Positions 7,325 to 14,699 of a stretch of DNA of 19,023 nt are shown here, piece by piece. The stretch comes from Solirubrobacterales bacterium (GTDB lineage: Bacteria; Actinomycetota; Thermoleophilia; Solirubrobacterales; Solirubrobacteraceae): contig WQXW01000005.1 in NCBI GenBank assembly GCA_009781575.1, positions 1 to 19,023 on the forward strand, written 5' to 3'. The position numbers were made by a program, and so were the translations under genes. The notes under the pieces were generated by a model. The model was not told the origin of the DNA. It was given only the letters and a program-made list of their open reading frames with translations, and ran no database searches. How positions within the stretch are numbered: the first letter of the stretch is position 1; each line of letters opens with the position of its first letter.

Positions 7325-7342
7325 CCTGACGTGAACGTAAGG
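7325..7342 (-). promoter_or_regulatory. MerR-like operator at the exporter start
   Basis: CCTGACGTGAACGTAAGG is an 18-bp dyad: arms CCTGACGT and ACGTAAGG match in 7 of 8 positions around a 2-bp centre. The ACGT-nn-ACGT core is typical of MerR-family sites. On the minus strand an extended -10-like TGCTATCCT lies just upstream (7348-7356 region), putting the expected transcription start within the dyad and the TTG start right after it. The regulator is most simply the MerR protein encoded downstream. Confidence 0.5.
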
Positions 7343-7419
7343 ATCAGGATAGCAGCGGAGCGGGGGGCGCGGTGGCGCACCGCTGAGCGCGCTCGCTCGC
7401 CGGTCGAGCCGAGCTCCGG

Positions 7420-7507
7420 CCGTTGCGTGTTTTGTTTTTTGGATTGGTTCCGCGCGGAACCAATCCTCTTTTTGAATCCCCCAACGGCGCCTCCGACAGG
7501 TGTGTTC
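7420..7507 (+). repeat. 88-bp dispersed element, copy 1, with 26-bp palindrome
   Basis: This copy is 83/88 identical to the reverse complement of 11163-11250. Layout on this strand: CCGTTG, a T-rich run, the palindrome 7441-7466 (arm GGATTGGTTCCGC and its exact reverse complement), then TCTTTTTG, GAATCCCCCAACGG and GACAGGTGTGTTC. The hairpin plus U-run looks like an intrinsic terminator for rightward transcription, although no rightward gene precedes it here. It sits in the divergent gap between the exporter and msrB, upstream of the msrB promoter-like sequence. The four amino-acid-changing differences in its only long open frame argue against coding. Confidence 0.85.
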
Positions 7508-7545
7508 GACGCAACGTGCCGGCGCGGCAAGCGCTCGCCGTGAAG

Positions 7546-7574
7546 CGGACAAGAGCGCGCTGAGATGCTAGAAC
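7546..7574 (+). promoter_or_regulatory. Likely msrB promoter, leaderless transcript
   Basis: CGGACA (7546-7551) and TAGAAC (7569-7574) are spaced 17 bp, and the -10 is preceded by TGC as in extended -10 promoters. The -10 ends 7 nt before the msrB ATG, so transcription should begin at or next to the start codon. This agrees with the lack of a ribosome-binding site. Confidence 0.45.
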
Positions 7575-7581
7575 GGGCCAC

Positions 7582-8136
7582 ATGGACACGCGGGAGCCGC
7601 TCAAAAGCGAGGAGGAGTGGCGCCGGGAGCTGAGCCCCGAGCAGTACGAGGTGCTGCGGCGGGCCGGCACCGAGCCGCCGTTCACCGGCGAGTACGTCTA
7701 CAACAAGGACGACGGCACCTATCGCTGCGCGGGGTGCGGCGCGGAGCTGTTCCGCTCCGACACCAAGTTCGAGTCGGGCACCGGCTGGCCGAGCTTCACC
7801 GAGCCGGCCGTCGCGGAGGCGGTGGAGCTGCGCGAGGACAACAGCATGCTGATGCACCGCATCGAGGTGCGCTGCCGCCGCTGCGGCGGCCACCTCGGGC
7901 ACGTCTTCGACGACGGCCCCGGCCCGACGGGGCAGCGCTGGTGCATCAACTCCACCGCGCTCGCCTTCCAGCCCACCGCCGCCGAGCGGTCCGGCGATGA
8001 GCCGGTCCCCGCGCACGACGCCGACGACGCCCCGGTCCCGGCCCCGGCCCCCGCGCACGACGTGCACCACGCCCCGGCCCCGGCCCCGGCCCCGGCGCCG
8101 GACGCGCCGGACGCACCGGACGCGCCGGCGCAGTAA
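7582..8136 (+). CDS. msrB: Methionine-R-sulfoxide reductase MsrB
   Basis: The product is 184 aa and reduces the R-epimer of methionine sulfoxide in oxidised proteins, normally with thioredoxin. Visible features: [12 protein letters not shown] near the N-terminus, two zinc-binding CxxC pairs (Cys49/52 CAGC and Cys98/101 CRRC), GTGWPSF (66-72), [10 protein letters not shown] and the catalytic Cys121 in RWCINS. No secretion signal is present, so it is cytoplasmic. The catalytic domain ends near residue 132. The last 50 residues are an Ala/Pro/Asp/His tail (PAHDADDAP, repeated AP and DAP) that typical MsrB proteins of about 130-150 aa lack. The gene lies in the same short block as msrA, each with one copy of the 88-bp element upstream. 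The ATG at 7582 fits both the family N-terminus and the promoter. Confidence 0.95.
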   Translation: MDTREPLKSEEEWRRELSPEQYEVLRRAGTEPPFTGEYVYNKDDGTYRCAGCGAELFRSDTKFESGTGWPSFTEPAVAEAVELREDNSMLMHRIEVRCRRCGGHLGHVFDDGPGPTGQRWCINSTALAFQPTAAERSGDEPVPAHDADDAPVPAPAPAHDVHHAPAPAPAPAPDAPDAPDAPAQ

Positions 8137-8211
8137 CGCGCGCCGATCCGGCGCCCAACACCGGACGCCCCGCTCTCGCGCGTGGCCGGGCACCATAGAC
8201 TGGCGCTCGAG

Positions 8212-8535
8212 ATGGTGATGGTGGGGCAGCAGCGGCGACTTTCGGAGCCGCTCGAGTGGACCCGGGGGGGCCGCGTGGCGGTCGCCCTGGTCGCGCTCGC
8301 GCTGCTGGCGGGGGTGTGCGCGGTGGTGGTGATCGGGCTGACCGGCGCGCCGTCCACGCGCGAGGGCTGTGTCGAGGTGAGCTTCGCCAGCACCACCGGA
8401 GGGGTCGACCTGCACGTGTGCGGCGCGCGGGCGCGGGAGATGTGTGCCTCCCCCGAACGGAGCCTGTTGGTGGCCACGCGCGGGGAACTGCGGGCGGCCT
8501 GTGGCCGCGCGGGGCTGCCGTACCGGGGCTCCTGA
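8212..8535 (+). CDS. Small membrane-anchored protein with four extracytoplasmic cysteines
   Basis: This is 107 aa of unknown function. A short cytoplasmic N-terminus (MVMVGQQRRLSEPLEWTRGG) precedes one helix (21-43, VAVALVALALLAG...). The outer segment of about 65 residues has cysteines at 53, 70, 78 and 97 (GCVEVSFASTTGG, HVCGARAREMC, LRAACGRAG), probably forming two disulfides. I have the impression of similar small proteins in other high-GC actinobacteria, but no named family. The ATG at 8212 is chosen over a GTG at 8182 because it leaves a sensible N-terminus; CATAGACT at 8193-8200 could be a -10. It sits between msrB and amt on the same strand, 75 nt after msrB. Confidence 0.6.
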   Translation: MVMVGQQRRLSEPLEWTRGGRVAVALVALALLAGVCAVVVIGLTGAPSTREGCVEVSFASTTGGVDLHVCGARAREMCASPERSLLVATRGELRAACGRAGLPYRGS

Positions 8536-8673
8536 GGGGCGTCGACGCGCGGCTGGCGCGAACCGCGGCCCGCGGCCCGGCGGGGGGGTCCTATCCAGAT
8601 GTCCAAACGGGGCGCCCCGCTCTTGGCCATTGCTCCCTACCCGCGAGCGGCGCCGCCGGCTTTGATGTGCCCA

Positions 8674-8708
8674 TTGCGTGCCGCGCGCTTCTGAGCAGCG
8701 GCACGCAA
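8674..8708. promoter_or_regulatory. Perfect 11-bp inverted repeat upstream of amt
   Basis: TTGCGTGCCGC (8674-8684) and GCGGCACGCAA (8698-8708) are exact reverse complements around a 13-nt loop. The right arm ends 44 nt before the amt ATG. It is either a leader hairpin or an operator for a nitrogen regulator; no U-run follows, so a terminator is unlikely. Confidence 0.5.
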
Positions 8709-8752
8709 GCCATGCCCACGCACATGTACACGAGCAGGAGGAATGGAGGCGT

Positions 8753-10198
8753 ATGTCCGCTTTGCTGGGGGTAGCCGAATGGATCCCGTACCAATCGTGG
8801 CTCAATCCGGGCGACAACGCCTGGCAGATGACCGCCGCCACGCTGGTGGGGCTGATGAGCGTGCCCGGCCTGGCCGTGCTGTACGGCGGGGTGATGCAGA
8901 AGCGCTGGTCGGTCAACAGCATGATGCTCACGTTCGTGGCGTTCTGTCTGGTGCTGATCGCGTGGTGCCTGTGGGCATTCAAGATGGGCTTCGGCAACCC
9001 GATTGCGCACTCGGGCGGGGGAATATTCGGCACCAAAGGTTTCTTTGGGACGGCCCTCGGCGAACCGGGCTCGATCCTTGGCCACATCGGCGAGGAGGGC
9101 AAGGCGGAAATCCCGTCGATCACCACGGGGCCGCCGTTCCACTTCCCGACCTCCACGCTCGCGTACTTCCAGTTCGTGTTCGCCGCGATCACGCCGATCC
9201 TCGCGCTCGGCTCGGTGCTGGGCCGGGTCAACTTCAAGGCGTGGATCCCGTATGTGCTGCTGTGGATCACCGGGGTGTATGCGGTGAACGCGTTCCTGAT
9301 CTGGGGAGGCGGCTTCTTCGCCTCGCATGGCGCGGTGGACTACTCGGGTGGCTACGTGATCCACCTCGCCGCCGGTGTGTCCGGGTTCGTGTTCGCCGCG
9401 GTGATCGGACCGCGCCTGAAGCGCGACCGCGAGGTGGACGCGCCCAACAACCTGCTGATGGTGATGGTCGGCGCGGGTCTGCTGTGGTTGGGGTGGAACG
9501 GGTTCAACGGCGGCGACTCCTACTACGCCGGCGCCAACGCGTCGGCCGCGGTGCTGAACACCAACCTCTGCACCGCGGTTGCCGTGATGGTGTGGATCGG
9601 CTGGGATTACGCGTTCCGCGAAAAGCCCTCGCTGCTGGGCTCGGTCAACGGCATGATCACCGGTCTCGTGGCGATCACGCCGGCGGCGGGCTTCGTGAAC
9701 GGATACGGCGCGCTGATCATCGGCGTGGTGGCGTCGACGCTCGTGTGGATGGCGATCCGCTTCCTCAGCCGCGCGCCGGTCTTCCGGCACGTGGACGACA
9801 CGCTCGGAGTGATCTACACACACGGCGTCGCCGGGCTGGCCGGCGGCCTGCTGGTCGGCCTGCTCGCCAACTCGCACGTGATCGAGTACTTCGGGGTCGG
9901 CAAAACCGCGTCGATCTCGGTGGTCGGCGGTCTGCACCTGCTGAAGTGGCAGGCGCTCGCCGCGCTGTGGGTGATCGGGTTCACCGCGATCATGACCTTC
10001 CTCATCCTGAAGCTGGTGGGGCTGTTCATCCCGCTGCGCCTCTCCGACGAGGAGCTCGAGGTCGGCGATCACGCGATTCACGGCAACGAGGTGTACCCCT
10101 CCGACGTGCCCACGCTGGGCGGGCCCCATCCCGACGGGTGGGCCCCCCCGCCGGCGCCCGCGCCACAGCCGGCAGTCACCCCCACATCGACCGGCTAG
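8753..10198 (+). CDS. amt: Ammonium transporter, Amt/MEP family
   Basis: The product is 481 aa with about 11 membrane helices. It takes up ammonium across the cytoplasmic membrane. Conserved pore elements are visible: Asp196 in VDYSGG (Asp160 in E. coli AmtB), the twin histidines His204 (GYVIHLAAG) and His357 (IYTHGVAGLAGG), and a Trp in FLIWGGGFF. The ATG at 8753 has a GGAGG a few bases upstream and gives an Amt-like N-terminus (AWQMTAATLVGLMSVPGLAVLYGG). The cytoplasmic C-terminus carries a variant of the usual HGE-x-AY box (DHAIHGNEVYPSD) and then a Pro/Ala-rich end. No glnK (PII) gene follows, unlike most amtB-glnK pairs. The next gene converges, so amt is transcribed alone or with the small gene before it. 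Confidence 0.95.
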   Translation: MSALLGVAEWIPYQSWLNPGDNAWQMTAATLVGLMSVPGLAVLYGGVMQKRWSVNSMMLTFVAFCLVLIAWCLWAFKMGFGNPIAHSGGGIFGTKGFFGTALGEPGSILGHIGEEGKAEIPSITTGPPFHFPTSTLAYFQFVFAAITPILALGSVLGRVNFKAWIPYVLLWITGVYAVNAFLIWGGGFFASHGAVDYSGGYVIHLAAGVSGFVFAAVIGPRLKRDREVDAPNNLLMVMVGAGLLWLGWNGFNGGDSYYAGANASAAVLNTNLCTAVAVMVWIGWDYAFREKPSLLGSVNGMITGLVAITPAAGFVNGYGALIIGVVASTLVWMAIRFLSRAPVFRHVDDTLGVIYTHGVAGLAGGLLVGLLANSHVIEYFGVGKTASISVVGGLHLLKWQALAALWVIGFTAIMTFLILKLVGLFIPLRLSDEELEVGDHAIHGNEVYPSDVPTLGGPHPDGWAPPPAPAPQPAVTPTSTG

Positions 10199-10207
10199 GC
10201 CGAGGTA

Positions 10208-10224
10208 CCCCCCGCGCCGGGGGG
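10208..10224. terminator. GC hairpin after amt
   Basis: CCCCCCG and CGGGGGG pair around CGC ten bases after the amt stop. There is no U-run, as is common for high-GC terminator-like hairpins. It sits in the 59-bp gap between the convergent amt and msrA genes and could act in both directions. Confidence 0.45.
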
Positions 10225-10238
10225 CAAGCAAGGGCGGA

Positions 10239-10268
10239 GCGGCGGCTGGGCTTCGGCTCAGTCGCCGC
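10239..10268. terminator. 13-bp stem with TTCG tetraloop, amt/msrA junction
   Basis: 10239-10251 pairs with 10256-10268 over 13 positions, with two G-T pairs on the + strand, closing a TTCG tetraloop. On the amt transcript this is a very stable UUCG hairpin. It overlaps the msrA stop codon at 10258-10260, so a convergent amt read-through transcript would form the hairpin within antisense msrA sequence. Confidence 0.45.
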
Positions 10269-10950
10269 TCGTCGGGGGCGGCGAGACGCCCACGCCCACC
10301 GGGCAGCTCACGCCGGTGCCGCCCAAGCCGCAGTAGCCGCCGGGGTTCTTGGCGAGGTACTGCTGGTGGTAATCCTCGGCGCAGTAGAAGGGGCCCGCCG
10401 GGGCGATCTCCGTGGTGATCGAGCCGCGCCCCGCCTGCGTGAGCGCGACCTGGAAGGCGTCGCGCGAGGCGAGCGCGGCCTGCCGCTGGGGGTCCTCGTG
10501 CCAGTAGATCGCCGAGCGATACTGGGTGCCGACGTCGTTGCCCTGGCGCATGCCCTGCGTGGGGTCGTGGCCCTCCCAGAAGAGCCGCAGGAGCTCCTCG
10601 TAGGGGATCGCCGCGGGATCGAAGGCCACCAGCACCGTCTCCGCGTGGCCGGTGCCACCCGAGCAGACCTCCTCATAGGTGGGGTTGGGCGTGTGGCCGC
10701 CGGAGTAGCCCACCGCGGTGGTGTAAACGCCGGGGGCCTGCCAGAAGATCCGCTCGGCGCCCCAGAAGCACCCCATCGCCAGCAGCGCGATCCGCACGCC
10801 CTCGGGGAACGGCGGCTGGAGCGGCGTGCCCAGCACCTCGTGGCGCGCGGGCACCGCCATCGGGGTGGCCCGCCCCGGGAGGGCCGTGCCCGCGTCGACC
10901 GGCTCCCGCGACTCGAGCGAATTGTGCGGATTGTGGCGAATGAAACGCAT
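10258..10950 (-). CDS. msrA: Peptide-methionine (S)-S-oxide reductase MsrA
   Basis: The product is 230 aa and reduces the S-epimer of methionine sulfoxide. The catalytic motif GCFWG is at 60-64 (Cys61), followed by [49 protein letters not shown] and [15 protein letters not shown]. Cys207 and Cys216 in the C-terminal segment match the two recycling cysteines of the E. coli-type three-cysteine mechanism. It is cytoplasmic, with no signal peptide. The ATG at 10950 gives about 20 extra N-terminal residues ([15 protein letters not shown]), usual for the longer MsrA form. It converges on amt, and with msrB it provides repair of both sulfoxide epimers from one block. The 340-bp upstream gap holds two tandem hairpins and copy 2 of the 88-bp element. 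Confidence 0.96.
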   Translation of the reverse strand: MRFIRHNPHNSLESREPVDAGTALPGRATPMAVPARHEVLGTPLQPPFPEGVRIALLAMGCFWGAERIFWQAPGVYTTAVGYSGGHTPNPTYEEVCSGGTGHAETVLVAFDPAAIPYEELLRLFWEGHDPTQGMRQGNDVGTQYRSAIYWHEDPQRQAALASRDAFQVALTQAGRGSITTEIAPAGPFYCAEDYHQQYLAKNPGGYCGLGGTGVSCPVGVGVSPPPTSGD

Positions 10951-11060
10951 TCAGAAACCCCGTTCTGCTCCAGCGTAGCCGACAAAAAATTTCGACGTTT
11001 GATTTCCCGCGACATGGGCATCACAGCCGTCGAGGAGCATCCCTCCCTCATTCCCTCCCC

Positions 11061-11127
11061 GATCGGCCCGCTTCCCCCGGCGGGCCGATCCCCTTCGATC
11101 GGCCCGCTTTCCCTGGCGGGTCGATCG
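11061..11127 (-). repeat. Two tandem hairpins in the msrA upstream region
   Basis: Hairpin 1: GATCGGCCCGC (11061-11071) pairs perfectly with GCGGGCCGATC (11080-11090). Hairpin 2: CGATCGGCCCGC (11096-11107) pairs with GCGGGTCGATCG (11116-11127) with one mismatch. Both have 8-nt loops, and the two units are also direct repeats of each other. They lie between the 88-bp element and msrA in the 343-bp gap 10951-11293, where I see no credible gene. Confidence 0.7.
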
Positions 11128-11162
11128 CTGTGCGGGGCCGCCTTGTGCCGGCGCGCTGTCGG

Positions 11163-11250
11163 GAACACACCTGTCCGAGGCTCCGTTGGGGGATTCAAAA
11201 AGAGGATTGGTTCCGCGCGGAACCAATCCTCAAAACAAAACACGGAACGG
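11163..11250 (-). repeat. 88-bp dispersed element, copy 2, with 30-bp palindrome
   Basis: This is the inverted copy of 7420-7507. Here the palindrome extends to 30 bp (11202-11231), because the two bases before it (GA instead of TT) pair with the TC that follows. On the minus strand the hairpin and its TCTTTTTG lie 44 nt beyond the kdpD stop, so it can end the kdp transcript. It also lies upstream of msrA in the same relative orientation that copy 1 has to msrB. All five differences between copies are outside the 26-bp core. Confidence 0.85.
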
Positions 11251-11293
11251 ACGCTGCTCGACAAATCCCCGACGCCCCGCGCCGCCCCGCGGC

Positions 11294-12499
11294 TCACTGC
11301 TCGGCCTTGCCACCGCTGTCGCCCCGCAGCGCTGGATCGGTGACCAACCGCACATCCACCCCCGGCAGCTCATCCAGCACCTGCATGAGCAGTGACTCCC
11401 TGAACCGGCGCCAACCGCGGCGGCGGCCCGGGGGGCCCATGAGCACGTAGGTGCTGCCCAGCCGGCGCGCGGTGGCGATCGCGGTGGCGGCCACATCTTC
11501 GTCCTCCTCGATCAGCAGTTTCGCGCCCAGCATGGCGGTGAGGCGGCGCAGCGACTCCAGCCGCTGGCGATCCTCGGCGGTGGGGCTCCTGGCGGGGGGG
11601 CGCACCACCAGCACATCGAGGCGCCCACCGAGCCGTTCGGCGGAGCGCGCGGCGCGGCGCACGATGCGCTCGGAGTGGGGGGCCAGCGCCACCAGCGCCA
11701 GCAGGCGCTCGGCGATCGCCTGCGGCGCGTGGGGGGCGGCGCTCGGGGCGAGCCCTTCGTCGCGCCGGATCACCAGCGGCGCGGGCGCGGGCGCCAGGCG
11801 CCTGATCTCCACCCCCTCCGCCACGTGGCGCAGCGCGGTCTCGCGCAGCGCGGCGAGGTTCTCGATCTTGAAGAAGTTGTTGAGCGCCGCCGGCACGCGC
11901 TCCTGGGGGTAGATCTTGCCGGCGCGCAGGCGCTCGATCAGCGCCTCCGGCGTGAGATCCACCAGCACCACCTCGTCGGCGGCGGCCAGCACTTCGTCGG
12001 GGATCGTCTCGCGCACCCGGGTGCCGGTCAGCTGGAGAACCTGGTCGTTGAGGCTCTCCAGATGCTGCACGTTGACGGTCGAGAACACGTCGATGCCGGC
12101 GCCCAGCACGTCCTGCACATCTTCGTATCGCTTCTCGTGCTCGACCCCCGGCGCGTTGGTGTGCGCCAGCTCGTCGATCAGACACAGCTCCGGGTTGCGC
12201 GCCAGCACCGCCGGCAGGTCCATCTCGCGCAGCGGCGTGCCCCGGTAGTCGATCTCGCGCGCCGGCACCTCCTCGAGGCCCTCCGCCTGCGCGCTCGTCT
12301 CCTCGCGCCCGTGCGGCTCCAGGTAGCCGATCACCACATCGCGCCCGTTCTCCGCTTCCGCGCGACCCTCCTGGAGCATGCGGTAGGTCTTGCCCGCGCC
12401 GGCCGCCATGCCGGTGAACACCTTCAGGCGCCCCCGCCGGGGTGTGGCTGCCGGCTGGGCGGAGGCTCCTGGTCCGTCGGCCGGCGGCATGCCGATCAT
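11294..12499 (-). CDS. kdpD: Short KdpD: N-terminal KdpD + Usp domains, no kinase
   Basis: This is 401 aa from the ATG at 12499. Residues 22-235 are the KdpD sensor domain with Walker A GMAAGAGKT (30-38), YLEPHGREET, LCLIDELAHTNAPG, VNVQHLESLND and a conserved ALNNFFKIENLAALRE segment. A universal-stress-like domain follows (about 265-390, with YVLMGPP and GWRRFRESLL). The protein then ends naturally: the four membrane helices and the histidine kinase module of full KdpD (about 890 aa) are absent. Short forms are known in several bacteria; in full-length KdpD the Usp-like domain can bind c-di-AMP. It probably modulates kdp expression or Kdp activity. A GTG at 12571 would add 24 residues, but those codons have noticeably lower GC3. 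It lies 91 nt after kdpB, last in the operon; no kdpE or separate kinase is visible. Confidence 0.88.
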   Translation of the reverse strand: MIGMPPADGPGASAQPAATPRRGRLKVFTGMAAGAGKTYRMLQEGRAEAENGRDVVIGYLEPHGREETSAQAEGLEEVPAREIDYRGTPLREMDLPAVLARNPELCLIDELAHTNAPGVEHEKRYEDVQDVLGAGIDVFSTVNVQHLESLNDQVLQLTGTRVRETIPDEVLAAADEVVLVDLTPEALIERLRAGKIYPQERVPAALNNFFKIENLAALRETALRHVAEGVEIRRLAPAPAPLVIRRDEGLAPSAAPHAPQAIAERLLALVALAPHSERIVRRAARSAERLGGRLDVLVVRPPARSPTAEDRQRLESLRRLTAMLGAKLLIEEDEDVAATAIATARRLGSTYVLMGPPGRRRGWRRFRESLLMQVLDELPGVDVRLVTDPALRGDSGGKAEQ

Positions 12500-12590
12500 T
12501 CTTGCCGACCGCGGTGGTTGCGTCGGGGCTCGCCGGCCGGCTTGCGTCGGACGCCCAGCCGCCCGCGCCACGCGCGCGGGCGCGCTCGGC

Positions 12591-14699
12591 TCAGGCCCCC
12601 AGCAGGTTGTGCACGATCAGGTCGATCAGCTTGATGCCGATGAAGGGGGCGATGATGCCGCCGAGGCCGTAGATGAGCAGGTTGCGCCGCAGCAGCGCGC
12701 TGGCGCCGATCGGGCGGTAGCGCACACCGCGCAGTGAGAGGGGGATCAACAGGGGGATCACCAGCGCGTTGAAGATGATGGCTGAGACGATCGCCGACTT
12801 GGGGGAGCCGAGGCCCATGATGTTGAGCACGTGGAGGGGGCTCTTGCCGTGCGGGCTCACCGCCCAGGTGGTGACGAAGATCGCGGGGAGGATCGCGAAG
12901 TACTTGGCCACGTCGTTGGCGATCGAGAAGGTGGTGAGCGCGCCGCGCGTGATCAGCAGCTGCTTGCCGACCTCCACGATCTCGATCAGCTTGGTGGGGT
13001 TGGAGTCGAGGTCCACCATGTTGCCGGCCTCGCGCGCGGCCTGGGTGCCGGTGTTCATCGCCACGCCCACGTCGGCCTGCGCCAGCGCGGGGGCGTCGTT
13101 GGTGCCGTCGCCGGTCATCGCCACCAGGCGCCCGTCCTGCTGTTGGGCGCGGATCAGCTCGAGCTTCGCCTCGGGGGTGGCTTCGGAGAGGAAGTCGTCC
13201 ACGCCCGACTCCTGCGCGATCTTGGCTGCGGTCAGCTTGTTGTCGCCGGTGATCATGATCGTCTTGATCCCCATCGCGCGCAGCTGATCGAAGCGCTCGC
13301 GCATGCCCTCCTTGATCGTGTCCTTCAGGTAGATCACGCCCAGCACCTGGCTGTCGCGCGCGACCGCCAGCGGCGTGCCGCCCTCGGAGCCGATGCGATC
13401 GAGCACGGGCTGGAGCTCTGAGGGGGGCTGGCCGCCTTCGGCGGCCACGAAGGAGACGATCGCGTCGCCGGCGCCCTTGCGCAGCTGGCGCCTGTCGAGG
13501 TCCACGCCGCTCATGCGCGTCTGCGCGGTGAACGGCACGAAGCGCGCCTGCAGGCTGGTCATGTCGTGCTCGCGCAGGCCGTACTGCTTGGCGAGCACCA
13601 CGATCGAGCGGCCCTCGGGCGTCTCGTCGGCCAGCGAGGAGAGCTGCGCGACCTCCGCCAGCTCCGACTCGGCCACGCCGGGCATGGGGATGAACTCCGA
13701 CGCGAGGCGGTTGCCGATCGTGATCGTGCCGGTCTTGTCGAGCAGCAGCACGTCGACGTCGCCGGAGGCCTCGACCGCGCGGCCGGAGAGCGCGAGCACG
13801 TTGCGGCGCACGAGGCGATCCATGCCGGCGATGCCGATCGCGGAGAGCAGCGCGCCGATCGTGGTGGGGATCAGCGCGACCAGCAGCGCGATCAGGGTGG
13901 TCTCGGAGATCGCGGTGCCGGCGAACAGCCCGAACGGGCGCAGCGTGGCGATCACGATCATGAAGATCAGCGTGAGCGCGGCCAGCAGGATGTTGAGCGC
14001 GATCTCGTTGGGTGTCTTGCGCCGCGCGGCGCCCTCCACCAGCGCGATCATGCGATCGAGGAACGAGCGGCCGGGCTCCTGGGTGATCTCCACCACGATG
14101 CGGTCGGAGGTGACGCGCGTGCCGCCGGTCACCGCGGAGCGATCGCCGCCGGACTCGCGGATCACGGGCGCCGACTCGCCGGTGATCGCCGACTCATCGA
14201 CGGTGGCGATCCCCTCGATCACGGTGCCGTCGCCGGGGATCAGCTCGCCCGCCTGCACCACCACCACATCGCCGCGCTCCAACTCGGAGGCGCGCTTGGT
14301 GGTGCCGTCCTTCAGCGTGGCCACCGTTTCCCTGCGCATCGTGCGCAACGTGTCGGCCTGCGCGCGGCCGCGGCCCTCGGCGAACGCCTCGGCGAGGTTG
14401 GCGAAGATCACGGTCAGCCACAGCCAGAGGGCGATCACGAAGGTGTACCACGCCGGCTCGTGCCCACCGCCGAGCGGTTTGCCGCCGAACACCTGGATCA
14501 GCCAGGTGGCGGTGGTGATCACCGCGCCGATCTCCACCACGAACATCACCGGGTTGCGGATCTGCACGCGCGGGTCGAGCTTGAGCACGCTGTCGATCAG
14601 CGCGCGCCGCACGATCGCGCCGCGGAAGAGTGAGATCGCGCGCCGCTCGTGCGTGGCGGCCACGGGCGGCCGGCCGGGGGTGGGGGCGACGGCGGACAT
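12591..14699 (-). CDS. kdpB: K+-transporting P-type ATPase subunit B
   Basis: The product is 702 aa, the catalytic subunit of the KdpFABC potassium pump in the cytoplasmic membrane. It carries the P-type signatures TGES (173-176), the phosphorylated Asp321 in DKTGTIT, and [22 protein letters not shown] in the hinge. The Ser of TGES corresponds to E. coli Ser162, the site of inhibitory phosphorylation. Membrane segments are at about 50-70, 86-104, 235-260, 265-290 and three near the C-terminus. The N-terminal 20 residues are Pro/Ala-rich. The ATG overlaps the kdpC stop by one base (TGATG), so the two are coupled. In the usual operon kdpB precedes kdpC; here it follows it. Confidence 0.97.
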   Translation of the reverse strand: MSAVAPTPGRPPVAATHERRAISLFRGAIVRRALIDSVLKLDPRVQIRNPVMFVVEIGAVITTATWLIQVFGGKPLGGGHEPAWYTFVIALWLWLTVIFANLAEAFAEGRGRAQADTLRTMRRETVATLKDGTTKRASELERGDVVVVQAGELIPGDGTVIEGIATVDESAITGESAPVIRESGGDRSAVTGGTRVTSDRIVVEITQEPGRSFLDRMIALVEGAARRKTPNEIALNILLAALTLIFMIVIATLRPFGLFAGTAISETTLIALLVALIPTTIGALLSAIGIAGMDRLVRRNVLALSGRAVEASGDVDVLLLDKTGTITIGNRLASEFIPMPGVAESELAEVAQLSSLADETPEGRSIVVLAKQYGLREHDMTSLQARFVPFTAQTRMSGVDLDRRQLRKGAGDAIVSFVAAEGGQPPSELQPVLDRIGSEGGTPLAVARDSQVLGVIYLKDTIKEGMRERFDQLRAMGIKTIMITGDNKLTAAKIAQESGVDDFLSEATPEAKLELIRAQQQDGRLVAMTGDGTNDAPALAQADVGVAMNTGTQAAREAGNMVDLDSNPTKLIEIVEVGKQLLITRGALTTFSIANDVAKYFAILPAIFVTTWAVSPHGKSPLHVLNIMGLGSPKSAIVSAIIFNALVIPLLIPLSLRGVRYRPIGASALLRRNLLIYGLGGIIAPFIGIKLIDLIVHNLLGA

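Noticed and set aside
7427..7507. Peptide shared by both 88-bp copies (of the type DWFRAEPILFLNPP)
   Set aside because: The frame is open in both copies, but the differences between copies within it change amino acids while the palindrome is untouched; this pattern fits nucleic-acid structure, not coding.
10951..11226. 91-codon minus-strand frame ending directly at the msrA start
   Set aside because: It is made of the palindromic element and the twin hairpins (G-K-R-A-D-R repeats); no family resemblance or ribosome-binding site.
8743..11343. + strand frame of 866 codons covering amt and msrA
   Set aside because: Runs in the wrong frame over amt and then antisense to msrA; both of those have unmistakable family motifs.
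12500..12571. N-terminal extension of kdpD from GTG 12571
   Set aside because: About a third of its codons end in A or T, unlike the rest of the gene, and the residues (Arg/Ala/Pro) match nothing in KdpD; ATG 12499 preferred, though not proven.
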